From the NCBI RefSeq assembly GCF_016583575.1, contig NZ_NRRG01000011.1, positions 1-64,000 on the forward strand: a DNA stretch of 64,000 bases, read 5' to 3'. The DNA comes from Thiocystis violacea (lineage in GTDB: Bacteria > Pseudomonadota > Gammaproteobacteria > Chromatiales > Chromatiaceae). Below the pieces are notes generated by a model. That model did not search any database. It was not told the DNA's origin and saw only the letters and a list, made by a program, of their open reading frames with translations. Below, piece by piece: positions 1 to 8,138 of the stretch (position 1 is the stretch's first letter; every line of letters starts with the position of its first letter). A program made the translations under genes and the position numbers.

Positions 1-268
1 CGTGATGATGAAACGTCGCAACTTGTCACCTGCCGGGTGAGCCCTAGAATGGGCGTATTTTACCTCCATCCTCTTGTTATGTAACGGGAATTCTTGGAAG
101 ACGGTTCATTCAGTTCACGGAACCAGGTTTAATCCTGTAAATCTTGAAGAATCCTGTTAATCCTGTCCAATTCCGGAGCCTTCGGTCGGGTACGGACTTT
201 CCCGGAAATCGCCTTACGCCTCTCCCGTGCGGCCTTACTCCCCTGAAGGGGGCAACCTGGAGATTTCG
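1..268. other. Leader region upstream of uvrC, partly repeat-derived
   Basis: No gene is evident here. The + frame starting at base 1 is open to a stop near base 90 and could be the last codons of an upstream gene, but nothing recognisable is seen. The second half is occupied by the half-copy of the dispersed repeat listed separately, so uvrC is preceded by repeat-derived DNA rather than by an obvious promoter. Confidence 0.4.
128..219 (+). repeat. Half copy of dispersed palindromic (MITE-like) repeat, copy A
   Basis: Contains the iterated core AATCCTGT-AATCTTGAA-AATCCTGTTAATCCTGTC followed by TTCCGGAGC, CGGTCGGGTACGGACTTT and CCGGAAATC. The same order occurs at 31470-31556 and, inverted, at 32339-32440. 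Only one arm of the palindrome is present here, so this is a solo or truncated copy. Confidence 0.75.
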
Positions 269-2092
269 ATGAACGAGGTCGATCCTCGTCGACTCTTGAA
301 GGACATCCCCCAGGATCCGGGTGTCTACCGCATGCTGGACGCGACGGGGGGCGTGCTCTATGTCGGCAAGGCCAAGCGCCTCAGACGCCGGGTCGCCAGC
401 TACTTCGGCCGCTCGCTCAACAGCCGCCTCCAGCTCATGGTGAGCCAGATCGCGGACATCGAGGTGACCGTCACGCGCACGGAGGGCGAGGCGCTGCTGC
501 TGGAGAGCAATCTCATCAAGGCGCTACAGCCACGCTTCAACGTGCTGCTGCGCGACGACAAGAGTTATCCCTACATCCGTCTCACCACCCAGGACGCCTT
601 TCCCCGGCTCGCCTTCTATCGCGGCTCGCGCAAGACGGAAGGGCGTCTCTTCGGTCCCTATCCGAGCGGCTGGGCGGTGCGCGAGACGCTGCGATTGCTG
701 CAGAAACTCTTTCCGGTGCGCCAGTGCGAGGACAGCTTTTTCCGCAATCGCTCCCGTCCCTGTCTTCAGTATCAGATCAAGCGGTGCGACGGTCCCTGCG
801 TCGGCTTGGTCAGCCCCGAGCAGTACGCGCAGGACGTCGCGCACAGTATCAAGTTCCTGAGTGGCCGCTCGGACGAGGTGGTCGACGAACTGGTCGCCGC
901 CATGGAAAGGGCCTCGGCGGCGCTGGAGTTCGAGCGCGCGGCGGTGCTGCGCGACCAGATCGCGACCTTGCGCCAGATCCAGGAGCGACAGTATGTGAAC
1001 GGGGAGGGCGGCGATCTGGACATCATCGCCGCCGCCCAGGAGGCCGGGATGAACTGCGTGCAGGTCTTCTTCATCCGCGGCGGGCGCAATCTCGGCAACA
1101 AGGGCTTCTTCCCGCAAGCGCCGGCCGATACGGACGAGCCGACCCTGCTGGCGGCCTTTCTGACCCAGTTCTACGCCGACAAGGAAATTCCTCCCGAACT
1201 CATCCTGAGCCGGGAGCCCGAGGACGTCGACTTATTGCAGGAGGCCCTCGGCGAGCGCGCGGGACGGCGGGTGCGGATCCGCGTCCGCGTCCGCGCCGAA
1301 CGCGCCCGCTGGCTGGAGATGGCGCGCGACAATGCCCAGTTCGCGCTCAAATCGCGCCTGGGGAGTCAGGCCGGATACGCGCGTCGCCTGAATGAGCTGC
1401 GAGACGCGCTGGATCTGGATGAGGCGCCGGGACGCCTGGAGTGCTTCGACATCAGCCACACCGGGGGCGAGCGCACGGTCGCCTCCTGCGTGGTGTTCGA
1501 TGGGGAGGGACCGCGCAAGCCCGATTACCGACGGTTCAATATCGAGGGCATCACCACCGGTGACGACTATGCCGCGATGCACCAGGCCCTGACACGCCGT
1601 TACACGCGGGTCAAGCAGGGCGAGTATCCGATTCCGGACCTGCTCTTCATCGATGGCGGCCGTGGTCAACTCGGTGCCGCGGCCGAGGCGTTGCGCGAGC
1701 TTGGGATCGGTGGCCCGCGGCTGGTGGGCGTATCCAAGGGGCCGGATCGCCGGCCGGGGACCGAACAGCTTTGGTTGTTGGGTCAGGAGGCGCCCGTTAT
1801 ACTGCCGGGCGATTCGCCGGCCATGCATCTGATCGAGCAGATCCGCGACGAAGCCCACCGCTTTGCCATCACCGGCCATCGCCAGCGTCGTGCCAAGGCC
1901 CGAACGACGTCCGTGCTGGAAGAGATCAGCGGAATTGGTCCCAAGCGCCGTCAGCGCCTCCTGAAGCAACTCGGGGGGTTGCGGGGTCTGGCGCGCGCGG
2001 GGGTCGAGGAGATCGCCGGGGTCGAAGGTATCGGCCGGCAATTGGCCCAGCAAATTCATGAGGCCTTTCATCGAGACGTCCCGGAATCCTGA
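269..2092 (+). CDS. uvrC: Excinuclease ABC subunit C
   Basis: UvrC makes the dual incisions on either side of a lesion marked by UvrB in nucleotide excision repair. The 607-residue protein has the normal length and domain order. A GIY-YIG nuclease is at the N-terminus (DPGVYR... then LYVGKAKRLRRRV). The cysteine cluster region (QCEDSFF, CLQYQIKRCDGPC) and a UVR helix pair follow. The RNase H-like nuclease is marked by ECFDISHTGGERTV, and the C-terminus has a helix-hairpin-helix (ISGIGPKRRQRLLKQLGG). The ATG at 269 is preferred over the upstream GTG at 227 because MNEVDPRR begins just before the conserved domain. pgsA follows after 4 nt, the usual gammaproteobacterial uvrC-pgsA pairing. Confidence 0.98.
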   Translation: MNEVDPRRLLKDIPQDPGVYRMLDATGGVLYVGKAKRLRRRVASYFGRSLNSRLQLMVSQIADIEVTVTRTEGEALLLESNLIKALQPRFNVLLRDDKSYPYIRLTTQDAFPRLAFYRGSRKTEGRLFGPYPSGWAVRETLRLLQKLFPVRQCEDSFFRNRSRPCLQYQIKRCDGPCVGLVSPEQYAQDVAHSIKFLSGRSDEVVDELVAAMERASAALEFERAAVLRDQIATLRQIQERQYVNGEGGDLDIIAAAQEAGMNCVQVFFIRGGRNLGNKGFFPQAPADTDEPTLLAAFLTQFYADKEIPPELILSREPEDVDLLQEALGERAGRRVRIRVRVRAERARWLEMARDNAQFALKSRLGSQAGYARRLNELRDALDLDEAPGRLECFDISHTGGERTVASCVVFDGEGPRKPDYRRFNIEGITTGDDYAAMHQALTRRYTRVKQGEYPIPDLLFIDGGRGQLGAAAEALRELGIGGPRLVGVSKGPDRRPGTEQLWLLGQEAPVILPGDSPAMHLIEQIRDEAHRFAITGHRQRRAKARTTSVLEEISGIGPKRRQRLLKQLGGLRGLARAGVEEIAGVEGIGRQLAQQIHEAFHRDVPES

Positions 2093-2096
2093 ACCG

Positions 2097-2663
2097 ATGT
2101 GGAACTTGCCGAACATTCTGACGATGCTGCGCATCGTGCTGATCCCGGTTTTCGTGGTCGTCTTCTATATCGACAGCCCCTGGGCGCCCTATGGCGCCGC
2201 CGCCATCTTCGGCGCCGCCGCCCTGACCGACTGGCTCGACGGCTATCTGGCGCGCAAACTCGACCAGACCTCGCCGCTCGGCGCCTTCCTGGATCCGGTC
2301 GCCGACAAGCTGATGGTGGCGGTCGCGCTGGTGGTGCTCTTGCAGGCGGATCCGCGCGTACTGCTCGCGTTGCCGGTCATGGTCATCATCGGACGCGAGA
2401 TCACCGTCTCGGCGCTGCGCGAATGGATGGCCGAGATCGGCGCCCGCGCGGCGGTGGCGGTCTCCAATCTCGGCAAGATCAAGACCACGGCGCAGATGAT
2501 CTCGATCGTGCTACTGATCCTGAAGAACTCGATCTTCGGACCCTGGATCTACGACATCGGCATCGCCCTGGTCTATGTCGCCGCGACCCTCACCCTCTGG
2601 TCGATGCTGGTATACCTGATCGCCGCCTGGCCCAGTCTTTCCAGCGAGGCGAAAAAAAATTAA
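2097..2663 (+). CDS. pgsA: CDP-diacylglycerol--glycerol-3-phosphate 3-phosphatidyltransferase
   Basis: Integral membrane enzyme that makes phosphatidylglycerol phosphate from CDP-diacylglycerol and glycerol-3-phosphate, the committed step of anionic phospholipid synthesis. The 188-residue protein has several hydrophobic helices and the CDP-alcohol phosphotransferase signature D-G-x2-A-R-x8-G-x3-D-x3-D, visible as DWLDGYLARK...SPLGAFLDPVADK at about residues 46-70. The start MWNLPNILTMLRI matches the family. It lies 4 nt after uvrC and is almost certainly cotranscribed. An A-rich run at the stop codon precedes the tRNA promoter. Confidence 0.97.
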   Translation: MWNLPNILTMLRIVLIPVFVVVFYIDSPWAPYGAAAIFGAAALTDWLDGYLARKLDQTSPLGAFLDPVADKLMVAVALVVLLQADPRVLLALPVMVIIGREITVSALREWMAEIGARAAVAVSNLGKIKTTAQMISIVLLILKNSIFGPWIYDIGIALVYVAATLTLWSMLVYLIAAWPSLSSEAKKN

Positions 2664-2671
2664 AAGGATGC

Positions 2672-2699
2672 TTGACGGCCGACTGAACGGCCCTATAAT
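2672..2699 (+). promoter_or_regulatory. Sigma-70 promoter of tRNA-Gly
   Basis: TTGACG (-35, 2672-2677) and a perfect TATAAT (-10, 2694-2699) are separated by 16 nt. The -10 ends 12 nt before the first base of the mature tRNA, so the primary transcript would have almost no leader. It is the clearest promoter in the window. Confidence 0.85.
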
Positions 2700-2711
2700 A
2701 GGCGGCTCTTA

Positions 2712-2786
2712 GCGGGAATAGCTCAGTGGTAGAGCACAACCTTGCCAAGGTTGGGGTCGCGAGTTCGAGCCTCGTTTCCCGCTCCA
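2712..2786 (+). tRNA. tRNA-Gly(GCC)
   Basis: A full cloverleaf can be drawn. The acceptor stem GCGGGAA pairs with TTCCCGC, the D-arm contains AGCTCAGTGGTAGAGC, and the anticodon stem CAACC/GGTTG encloses loop TTGCCAA with anticodon GCC at 2744-2746. The T-arm carries GTTCGAGCC. The discriminator T at 2783 is followed by an encoded CCA at 2784-2786. A decayed integrase begins about 100 bp downstream, which suggests this tRNA has served as an integration site. Confidence 0.97.
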
Positions 2787-2879
2787 AATCTTTTGTAGGG
2801 TGTTGATTTTACTCCGGTTGTGCGTTGTCACGGCGAATAGAAAACCGTCTTTCACGGTTCTGATCGTTTCGCACCCACG

Positions 2880-3365
2880 GAGCCCTGCATACCAACATTC
2901 GATGACACCATCGACGCCTTCGTGGCGTCACGCGAATTCGACCGGGCCACCTTGGCCCGGTTTGCGTTTTGGTCGGAGGCCCTAGGCCCTCATGATCCGG
3001 CCAACATCACCCCCGATCACGTCGACGCCGCCTTGGCTCGACTCGTCGAGCGTGGCCGTCTCAAGCCGTGACGGGGCGCCGAAACCATCCCGTGGGCACG
3101 CCGCTCGCCGGCTTCACCCTCAATCGTTACGTCAGCCAACGGCAAAGCCTCTGCAAGTTCGCCCGGTGCCTACTCCCGCGTGGCCATGTCCCGCCCGCCA
3201 AGGGTTTGGGGAAGGCCCCCGAACCCGTTGATCCCGATCGCTATCCGCGTCCCGAGGGGGGCGCGTGTGCTCGATCGCCGATGGGGGCGCTTGGTCGCGC
3301 TGATCTTGACCGCCTTTCATTCCGGCCTGCGCTCAAACCAGCGTCAGAGTGGGGTTAAGCTGAAA
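2880..3365 (+). pseudogene. Decayed tyrosine-recombinase/phage-type integrase
   Basis: Three consecutive reading-frame pieces together read like the N-terminal and early catalytic part of an integrase. The first (about 2898-3071) gives FDDTIDAFVASREFDR... ending ARLVERGRLKP before a stop. The second (from 3068) gives TGRRNHPVG...TLNRYVSQ, a core-binding-like segment. The third (about 3240-3365) gives DRRWGRLVALILTAFHSGLR, matching the region around the first catalytic Arg. At least two frameshifts separate them, and the C-terminal catalytic residues are absent. It sits just behind tRNA-Gly, as integrases of tRNA-targeting elements do. No intact start is seen. Confidence 0.7.
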
Positions 3366-3530
3366 TGAAATTGACCTATCCCTACACCGCCGAACCTCAA
3401 GAGGGCGGCGGTTTTTCATCCAGTTCGTCGACCTTGAGGAGGCGTTTACCGAGGGTGCGACCCTGGAAGAAGCGGCCTTCAATGCGGCCGAGGTCTTGAC
3501 CGGCATCCTTGCTGGAATAGCGGTCTGGAT
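3365..3530 (+). pseudogene. Frameshifted HicB-like antitoxin remnant
   Basis: An ATG at 3365 opens MKLTYPYTAEPQEGGGF, the start typical of HicB-family antitoxins. After the T5 run at 3412-3416 the homologous sequence continues in another frame as IQFVDLEEAFTEGATLEEA then AFNAAEVLTGILA. One missing T in the homopolymer explains the shift. The C-terminal half is lost and runs into a transposase remnant on the other strand. No HicA partner is visible. Confidence 0.6.
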
Positions 3531-3535
3531 CTCAG

Positions 3536-3682
3536 CTAGCAGGTGCGCTCCAACTCGCTCAGGTCCAGCCCTTACACCACATCGGCGACGTAGCGCGCCA
3601 AATGCATCTCCGGCAACCACTCTTGCACCGAGGGTGGCCGCAGGAAGCCGATGTCGCGGTCGATCGGTCGGAAGTGGCTCAT
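3536..3682 (-). pseudogene. Transposase N-terminal fragment
   Basis: Reading on the minus strand from ATG at 3682 gives MSHFRPIDRDIGFL, then PPSVQEWLPEMHLARYVADVV, followed by an in-frame TAA and further family-like residues (GLDLSELERTC). This is the usual N-terminus of IS1182/IS5-like transposases (SVQEWLPE...HLARYV). Only about 50 codons remain and one is a stop, so it cannot encode an active enzyme. I see no terminal inverted repeats. Confidence 0.6.
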
Positions 3683-3779
3683 CGGCGCGGATCCTCAAGG
3701 CTGATGCCCCCATTGCGTCGGAACCTGCCGCCAATCGGCCGCGGGAAAGTCCGACTCTACCTAGAAGGCGATGGTCCGT

Positions 3780-5075
3780 TCATTCGATCACCGGATGCGG
3801 GTTGCCCAGGGTGTGCGCGACGGGTTTGCCGAACAGGCTCTGGGCGATCTCGACCCCGGCGCGGCGGCCGGAGTGGAGCGCCCATTGGATCGATGGGGCG
3901 GTCCGGTATTCGCCGCAGGTCCATAGCCAGTGGGAGCGGCGTAACTCCCGATTGCCGGGGTAGAACACCGGCGGTCCCTGGGCGGGGAGGGCGTGCGGGA
4001 TCCGATAGACGGCCAGCCGCCGCCACTCGCGTACCTGATGGCCGAGCCAGCCTTTGAGTTCGCCCCGGACATGGGTCTCCAGGGCGTCCGGGTTGTGGTC
4101 CGCGCCCTGGATATTGACCGCGATGAGGCTGTATCCGGGCGGGGCATAGTGGTTGGAGAGATTGCTCGGGCACAGCAGACTGTTGATGTAGCCTCGCCCC
4201 TCGCCGTTGAGGATCAGGAAGGGTCCGGCGATGGGCGGTTGGCGGGCGCCGAAATAGAGACAGGTGGTGCCTCGGCTGGCGGACGCGCTAGGCTGTGGTT
4301 CGCCGAGCAGACGGGCGGTCTCGCGGCCCTCGGTGGCGATGACGATGGCGCGGGCGTTCAGTCGCTCTCCGCTCTGGGTGATGACCTCCCGTTCCTGGAC
4401 CCGGGCGACGCGGCAGCCGACACGAACCCGCTCCTGGGGGAGTCGCGCGGCGAGTTGCGCCGGGATCTCGCCCATGCCCAGCGCCGGCAAGGCGGTGTCG
4501 CCCAGGGCGAAGGCGCGGAAGACGAATTCGAAGGTCCGCGACGAGACGGCGAGATCGGGATCGAAGAAGACGCCACTGAAGAAGGGTTTGAAGAAGCGCT
4601 CGATCATGCGCTCGGAGAAGCCCAGCGCGCGAAGCCGCTCCAGGGCGGTTTGTTCCGGTCGGCCATAGAGCGACTCCAGATCGCCCTTGAGACAGCGGCG
4701 TCTGAGTCCGAGCAGCCGGAGCTTGTCGGTCAGGGTGCCGATCGGCGAGCCCAGCATCTCGGGCAGTCGTAGCGGTCGACGCCAGATGTCGCTCACGCGG
4801 TGCAGGCGGCCCTGGGTGCGAATCAGGGCGCCGGGATAGAAGGGGCGCAGATCCAGGCGCTCGTAGTCGAGAAAGCGCCGGGCTTCCGGGTACCAGGTCT
4901 GGAGTACCTGGAAGCCACGATCCAGTCGAAAGCCCTCGCGGCGATCGGTGCGCAGACGCCCACCGACCACGTCCGAGGCCTCCAGGACCAGCGGTTCGAG
5001 ACCGCTGTCCCGAAGGGTGAGGGCACAGGCCAGTCCGGAGAGGCCGGCGCCGATGACGATGACGTCTGTGCTCAT
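3780..5075 (-). CDS. FAD-dependent amine oxidase/desaturase-like oxidoreductase
   Basis: The 431-residue flavoprotein starts with a dinucleotide-binding fold (VIVIGAGLSGLACALTL, then VLEASDVVGGRLRTD), the signature of the amine-oxidase/phytoene-desaturase/protoporphyrinogen-oxidase superfamily. The C-terminus has the second FAD motif (WTCGEYRTAPSIQWALHSGRRAG). The exact substrate cannot be read from sequence; family relatives act on carotenoids, amines or porphyrinogens. It starts 42 nt after the stop of the ferredoxin-NADP reductase gene on the same strand, so the two probably form an operon in which the reductase could provide redox balance. The downstream side borders the decayed mobile region. 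Confidence 0.85.
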   Translation of the reverse strand: MSTDVIVIGAGLSGLACALTLRDSGLEPLVLEASDVVGGRLRTDRREGFRLDRGFQVLQTWYPEARRFLDYERLDLRPFYPGALIRTQGRLHRVSDIWRRPLRLPEMLGSPIGTLTDKLRLLGLRRRCLKGDLESLYGRPEQTALERLRALGFSERMIERFFKPFFSGVFFDPDLAVSSRTFEFVFRAFALGDTALPALGMGEIPAQLAARLPQERVRVGCRVARVQEREVITQSGERLNARAIVIATEGRETARLLGEPQPSASASRGTTCLYFGARQPPIAGPFLILNGEGRGYINSLLCPSNLSNHYAPPGYSLIAVNIQGADHNPDALETHVRGELKGWLGHQVREWRRLAVYRIPHALPAQGPPVFYPGNRELRRSHWLWTCGEYRTAPSIQWALHSGRRAGVEIAQSLFGKPVAHTLGNPHPVIE

Positions 5076-5117
5076 GCGCTCACCTCCGCTCGCGCCGGGG
5101 GGCGCGACGGATGGGGG

Positions 5118-5861
5118 TCAGTGGTATTGCTCGGTGGTGTATTGGCCGGGCGCGTGGCGGCGGTGACGCGCCAGTCCGCGTTCCTCCAGGATGACCTTGG
5201 CATCCTTGATCATGGCCGAGTTGCCGCACAGCATCACATGGCTGGTGGCGGGGTCGATGCGGAGTCCCGCCCTGGTCTCGAGCTGGCCGTCGGTCAGCAG
5301 GTCGGTGATGCGCCCGGCGAGCGCGCCTTCGCGGGTCTCGCGGCTGACGGCCGGTATGAACAGGAAGCGGTCGCCATGGCGGCTGGCGATCTCTTTCAGG
5401 GTCTCGGCGTAGGCCAGATCCGCTCCCTGGCGCACGCCATGGACCAGCACCACCCGATTGAAGCGCTCCCAGGGATCGGGCGAGCGCAGGATGGAGAGAT
5501 AGACGCCCAGCCCGGTGCCGGTGCCGAGCATCCAGAGGTTATCGGCGGGCTCGACCGTCTCCAGGGTGAAGATGCCGCTGGCGGTGGAGGTCAGCCAGAC
5601 CTCGTCGCCTGGATTCAGGGCGGACAGCGGGGGTGTCAGCGGACCTTCCGGAACCTCGTTGAAATAGATCTCCAGCGGTCGGTCCTGAGGCGCGTTGACG
5701 AGCGAGTAGGGACGGCCGACGCGCTCCCCCTCGATATCCAGCGCGACCTTGATGTACTGGCCCGCGACGAAATCGGCGATCGGCGCCTCGAATTGCAGAC
5801 TGTGCAGGCCCTCGGCCCATTGATGCTTACCCACGATTTTCGCTTTTATCCAATCGTTCAT
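5118..5861 (-). CDS. fpr: Ferredoxin--NADP(+) reductase
   Basis: The 247-residue flavoenzyme transfers electrons between NADP(H) and ferredoxin/flavodoxin in the cytoplasm. Visible motifs are the FAD-binding GRPYSLVNAP (about residues 49-58), the pyridine nucleotide phosphate loop LGTGTGLGVYLSILR, the LVHGVR strand and VMLCGNSAMIKD near the C-terminus. Length and order match bacterial Fpr. It is the first gene of a minus-strand pair with the FAD oxidoreductase and is divergent from the glutathione peroxidase gene, with a 153-bp shared upstream region. Confidence 0.95.
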   Translation of the reverse strand: MNDWIKAKIVGKHQWAEGLHSLQFEAPIADFVAGQYIKVALDIEGERVGRPYSLVNAPQDRPLEIYFNEVPEGPLTPPLSALNPGDEVWLTSTASGIFTLETVEPADNLWMLGTGTGLGVYLSILRSPDPWERFNRVVLVHGVRQGADLAYAETLKEIASRHGDRFLFIPAVSRETREGALAGRITDLLTDGQLETRAGLRIDPATSHVMLCGNSAMIKDAKVILEERGLARHRRHAPGQYTTEQYH

Positions 5862-6014
5862 GTCCGTTCCTGCGTGCCTGTTGAATGAGGGTTTCCGTCA
5901 TGGCGGAAAGGCATTGTCCTCGAATGATCGGTGCGGCCGAAGGTATTGCAATCCCGCGCCGGCTGCTCTACCTAGTTTTGGGTATCTGTCCTAACCGGGA
6001 AACGGGAGTCACGC
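5862..6014. promoter_or_regulatory. Divergent intergenic region fpr / glutathione peroxidase
   Basis: This 153-bp region separates two oppositely oriented redox genes and must contain both promoters. A purine-rich ribosome-binding site (CGGGAG) lies just before the peroxidase ATG at 6015. I cannot assign -35/-10 boxes or a regulator site with confidence. Shared control by an oxidative-stress regulator is plausible but unproven. Confidence 0.4.
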
Positions 6015-6563
6015 ATGAAATCTTCCCTGCTGCTGCTGGGTCTGGCCGCGATGAGCGCGACCGCGACCGCCGGCGACGCCAAGACCTGCTCCTCGCTGCT
6101 CGACCTCGATGTCCGGCGGCTCGCCGGCGACGAGGTCGTCAATCTCTGCGACCTCTATCAGGGCCAGGTCATCCTTGTGGTCAACACCGCCAGTAAATGC
6201 GGTTTCACCCCCCAGTACGAAGGACTCGAGCGTCTCTACGGCAAGTACCGGGAGCGGGGGCTGGTCGTCCTTGGCTTTCCCTCGAACGATTTCGCCAATC
6301 AGGAACCGGCCAGCGAGCAGGAGATCCAGAGCTTTTGCCGCCTGACCTACTCGGTCGAATTTCCCATGTTCGAGAAGGTCGGCGTCAAGAAGGGTAAGGC
6401 CGCGCCCCTGTTCGATCGGCTGGCCGCCGCTGGAGCGCCTTATCCGAAATGGAATTTCTACAAATACCTGATCGATCGCAACGGGAATCTGGTCGATTAT
6501 TACACCAGCATCACCACGCCCGAGAGCGGCAAGGTGGTGAAGGCGATCGAGAAGCTGCTCTGA
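6015..6563 (+). CDS. Exported glutathione peroxidase family protein (Cys type)
   Basis: The 182-residue thiol peroxidase reduces peroxides. The first ~19 residues (MKSSLLLLGLAAMSATATAG) form a cleavable signal peptide, so it should act in the periplasm. The catalytic set is present: peroxidatic Cys62 in NTASKCGFTPQYEGLE, Gln96 in FPSNDFANQEP and Trp146 in KWNFYKYLID. The peroxidatic residue is Cys, not selenocysteine. Most bacterial members use thioredoxin-like donors rather than glutathione; the periplasmic donor here is unknown. It is preceded by CGGGAG at good spacing. Confidence 0.93.
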   Translation: MKSSLLLLGLAAMSATATAGDAKTCSSLLDLDVRRLAGDEVVNLCDLYQGQVILVVNTASKCGFTPQYEGLERLYGKYRERGLVVLGFPSNDFANQEPASEQEIQSFCRLTYSVEFPMFEKVGVKKGKAAPLFDRLAAAGAPYPKWNFYKYLIDRNGNLVDYYTSITTPESGKVVKAIEKLL

Positions 6564-6746
6564 ATTCCATGGGCCGGATCGATGGCCGCCATCCGATCCG
6601 GCGATTGGATCCTGGTCGTGCCGATGGATATCCTGATCGAGATGACTGGATGACGTTTCGGCCCGATATTCGGCGCCCGGAGACGCCTAGAGTCCAGCCC
6701 AGCCACCGGCCCCGAGGCCGATCGACTTCTGGATAGGGGAGTGACG

Positions 6747-8090
6747 ATGATGGCGACGCCAGGTCTTCGCGAGGGGAGTCTCGACGCACCCACCCGGCAT
6801 CCGCTCGACTGGCGGGATCCGGGCTTTTACGACGAGCGGGCGCTTTTCGCCGAGTTGGAGCGCGTCTTCGACATCTGTCACGGCTGCCGTCGCTGCGTCA
6901 GTCTCTGCCAATCCTTTCCGACGCTGTTCGATCTGGTCGACGCCTCGGAGAGCCTGGAAGTCGATGGCGTCGCCAAGGCCGACTATTGGAAGGTGGTCGA
7001 CCACTGCTATCTGTGCGACCTCTGCTACATGACCAAATGTCCTTATGTGCCGCCGCACGAGTGGAATCTCGATTTTCCGCATCTGATGCTGCGGGCGAAG
7101 GCGGTGAAGTTCAAAAAGGGAGAGATCAAGTTTCGCGACCGGATCCTGACCAGCACCGATCAGGTCGGGCGTCTGGCCGGCATCCCGGTGGTCAATGGTC
7201 TCGTCAACGCGGTGAACCGCCATCCGCTGGGGCGCAAGGCGCTGGAGGTGGTGCTTGAGGTTCATCGCGACGCGCGCCTGCCGCCCTATCAGAGCCAGTC
7301 GCTGCGCCAGCGCGAGCGGGAGCGTATCGGCCGCCCTGCGACGGGCGAGGCCGCCGGAGCGACCACCGGTAAGGTCGCGCTCTTCGTGACCTGTTACGGC
7401 AACCATAACGAGCCCGGCGTCAATCAGGATCTGATCCGGGTGTTCGAGCACAACGGCCTTCCGGTCACCCTGGCCGAGCGGGAGCAGTGCTGCGGCATGC
7501 CCAAGCTGGAGCTGGGCGACCTGGAGGCGGTGCGCCGGGCCAAGGAGGCGAACATCCCGGTCCTCAAGCGTCTGGTCGAGGAGGGCTGGGACATCGTCGC
7601 GACGATTCCCTCCTGCGTGCTCATGTTCAAGCAGGAACTGCCGCTGATGTTCCCCGAGGACGCCGATGTCCGGCTGGTCAAGGAGCACATGTATGACCCC
7701 TTCGAATACCTGATGCTCCGCCACCGGCACGGGCGAATGAACCTGGATTTCAAGCAACCGCTGGGCCAGGTGGTCTATCAAGCGTCCTGTCATCAACGGG
7801 TCCAGAATATCGGCTCCAAGACCCGCGAGGTGCTGGCGCTGGTGCCTGGGACGACGGTCGAGATCATCGAGCGCTGCTCGGGTCATGATGGAACCTACGC
7901 GGTCAAGAAGGAGTTCCACGCCGCCTCCATGAAGATCGTCAAGCCCGTCGCGGGGCGGGTCGAGAAGGCGGCCCCGGATCATTTCGGCAGCGATTGCCCG
8001 ATGGCGGGCGCCCATATCGCCCATGCGCTGGGTCGCGATGGCGAGCAGCGCCATCCCATGAGCCTGATGCGCCTGGCCTATGGCCTTTGA
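6747..8090 (+). CDS. Heterodisulfide-reductase-type Fe-S oxidoreductase (rubrerythrin-associated family)
   Basis: The roughly 447-residue protein has two ferredoxin-like [4Fe-4S] clusters near the N-terminus, written as CHGCRRCVSLC and CYLCDLCYMTKCP. Two CCG-type cysteine domains follow (CCGMPKLELGD; ASCHQRVQ and ERCSGHDG). This architecture belongs to the GlpC/HdrD-like Fe-S proteins usually encoded as rubrerythrin, Fe-S protein and DUF3501. Here the DUF3501 gene follows directly but no rubrerythrin precedes it; a glutathione peroxidase does. The start is ATG 6747 or 6750, behind GGGGAG at 6736-6741; the GTG at 6741 overlaps the Shine-Dalgarno. A peroxide-detoxifying electron-transfer role is inferred from context. 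Confidence 0.88.
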   Translation: MMATPGLREGSLDAPTRHPLDWRDPGFYDERALFAELERVFDICHGCRRCVSLCQSFPTLFDLVDASESLEVDGVAKADYWKVVDHCYLCDLCYMTKCPYVPPHEWNLDFPHLMLRAKAVKFKKGEIKFRDRILTSTDQVGRLAGIPVVNGLVNAVNRHPLGRKALEVVLEVHRDARLPPYQSQSLRQRERERIGRPATGEAAGATTGKVALFVTCYGNHNEPGVNQDLIRVFEHNGLPVTLAEREQCCGMPKLELGDLEAVRRAKEANIPVLKRLVEEGWDIVATIPSCVLMFKQELPLMFPEDADVRLVKEHMYDPFEYLMLRHRHGRMNLDFKQPLGQVVYQASCHQRVQNIGSKTREVLALVPGTTVEIIERCSGHDGTYAVKKEFHAASMKIVKPVAGRVEKAAPDHFGSDCPMAGAHIAHALGRDGEQRHPMSLMRLAYGL

Positions 8091-8138
8091 CGCGCCCCGT
8101 CCGCCGCTGGGCGTCGCGGGACAGCACCGGAGACGAGC

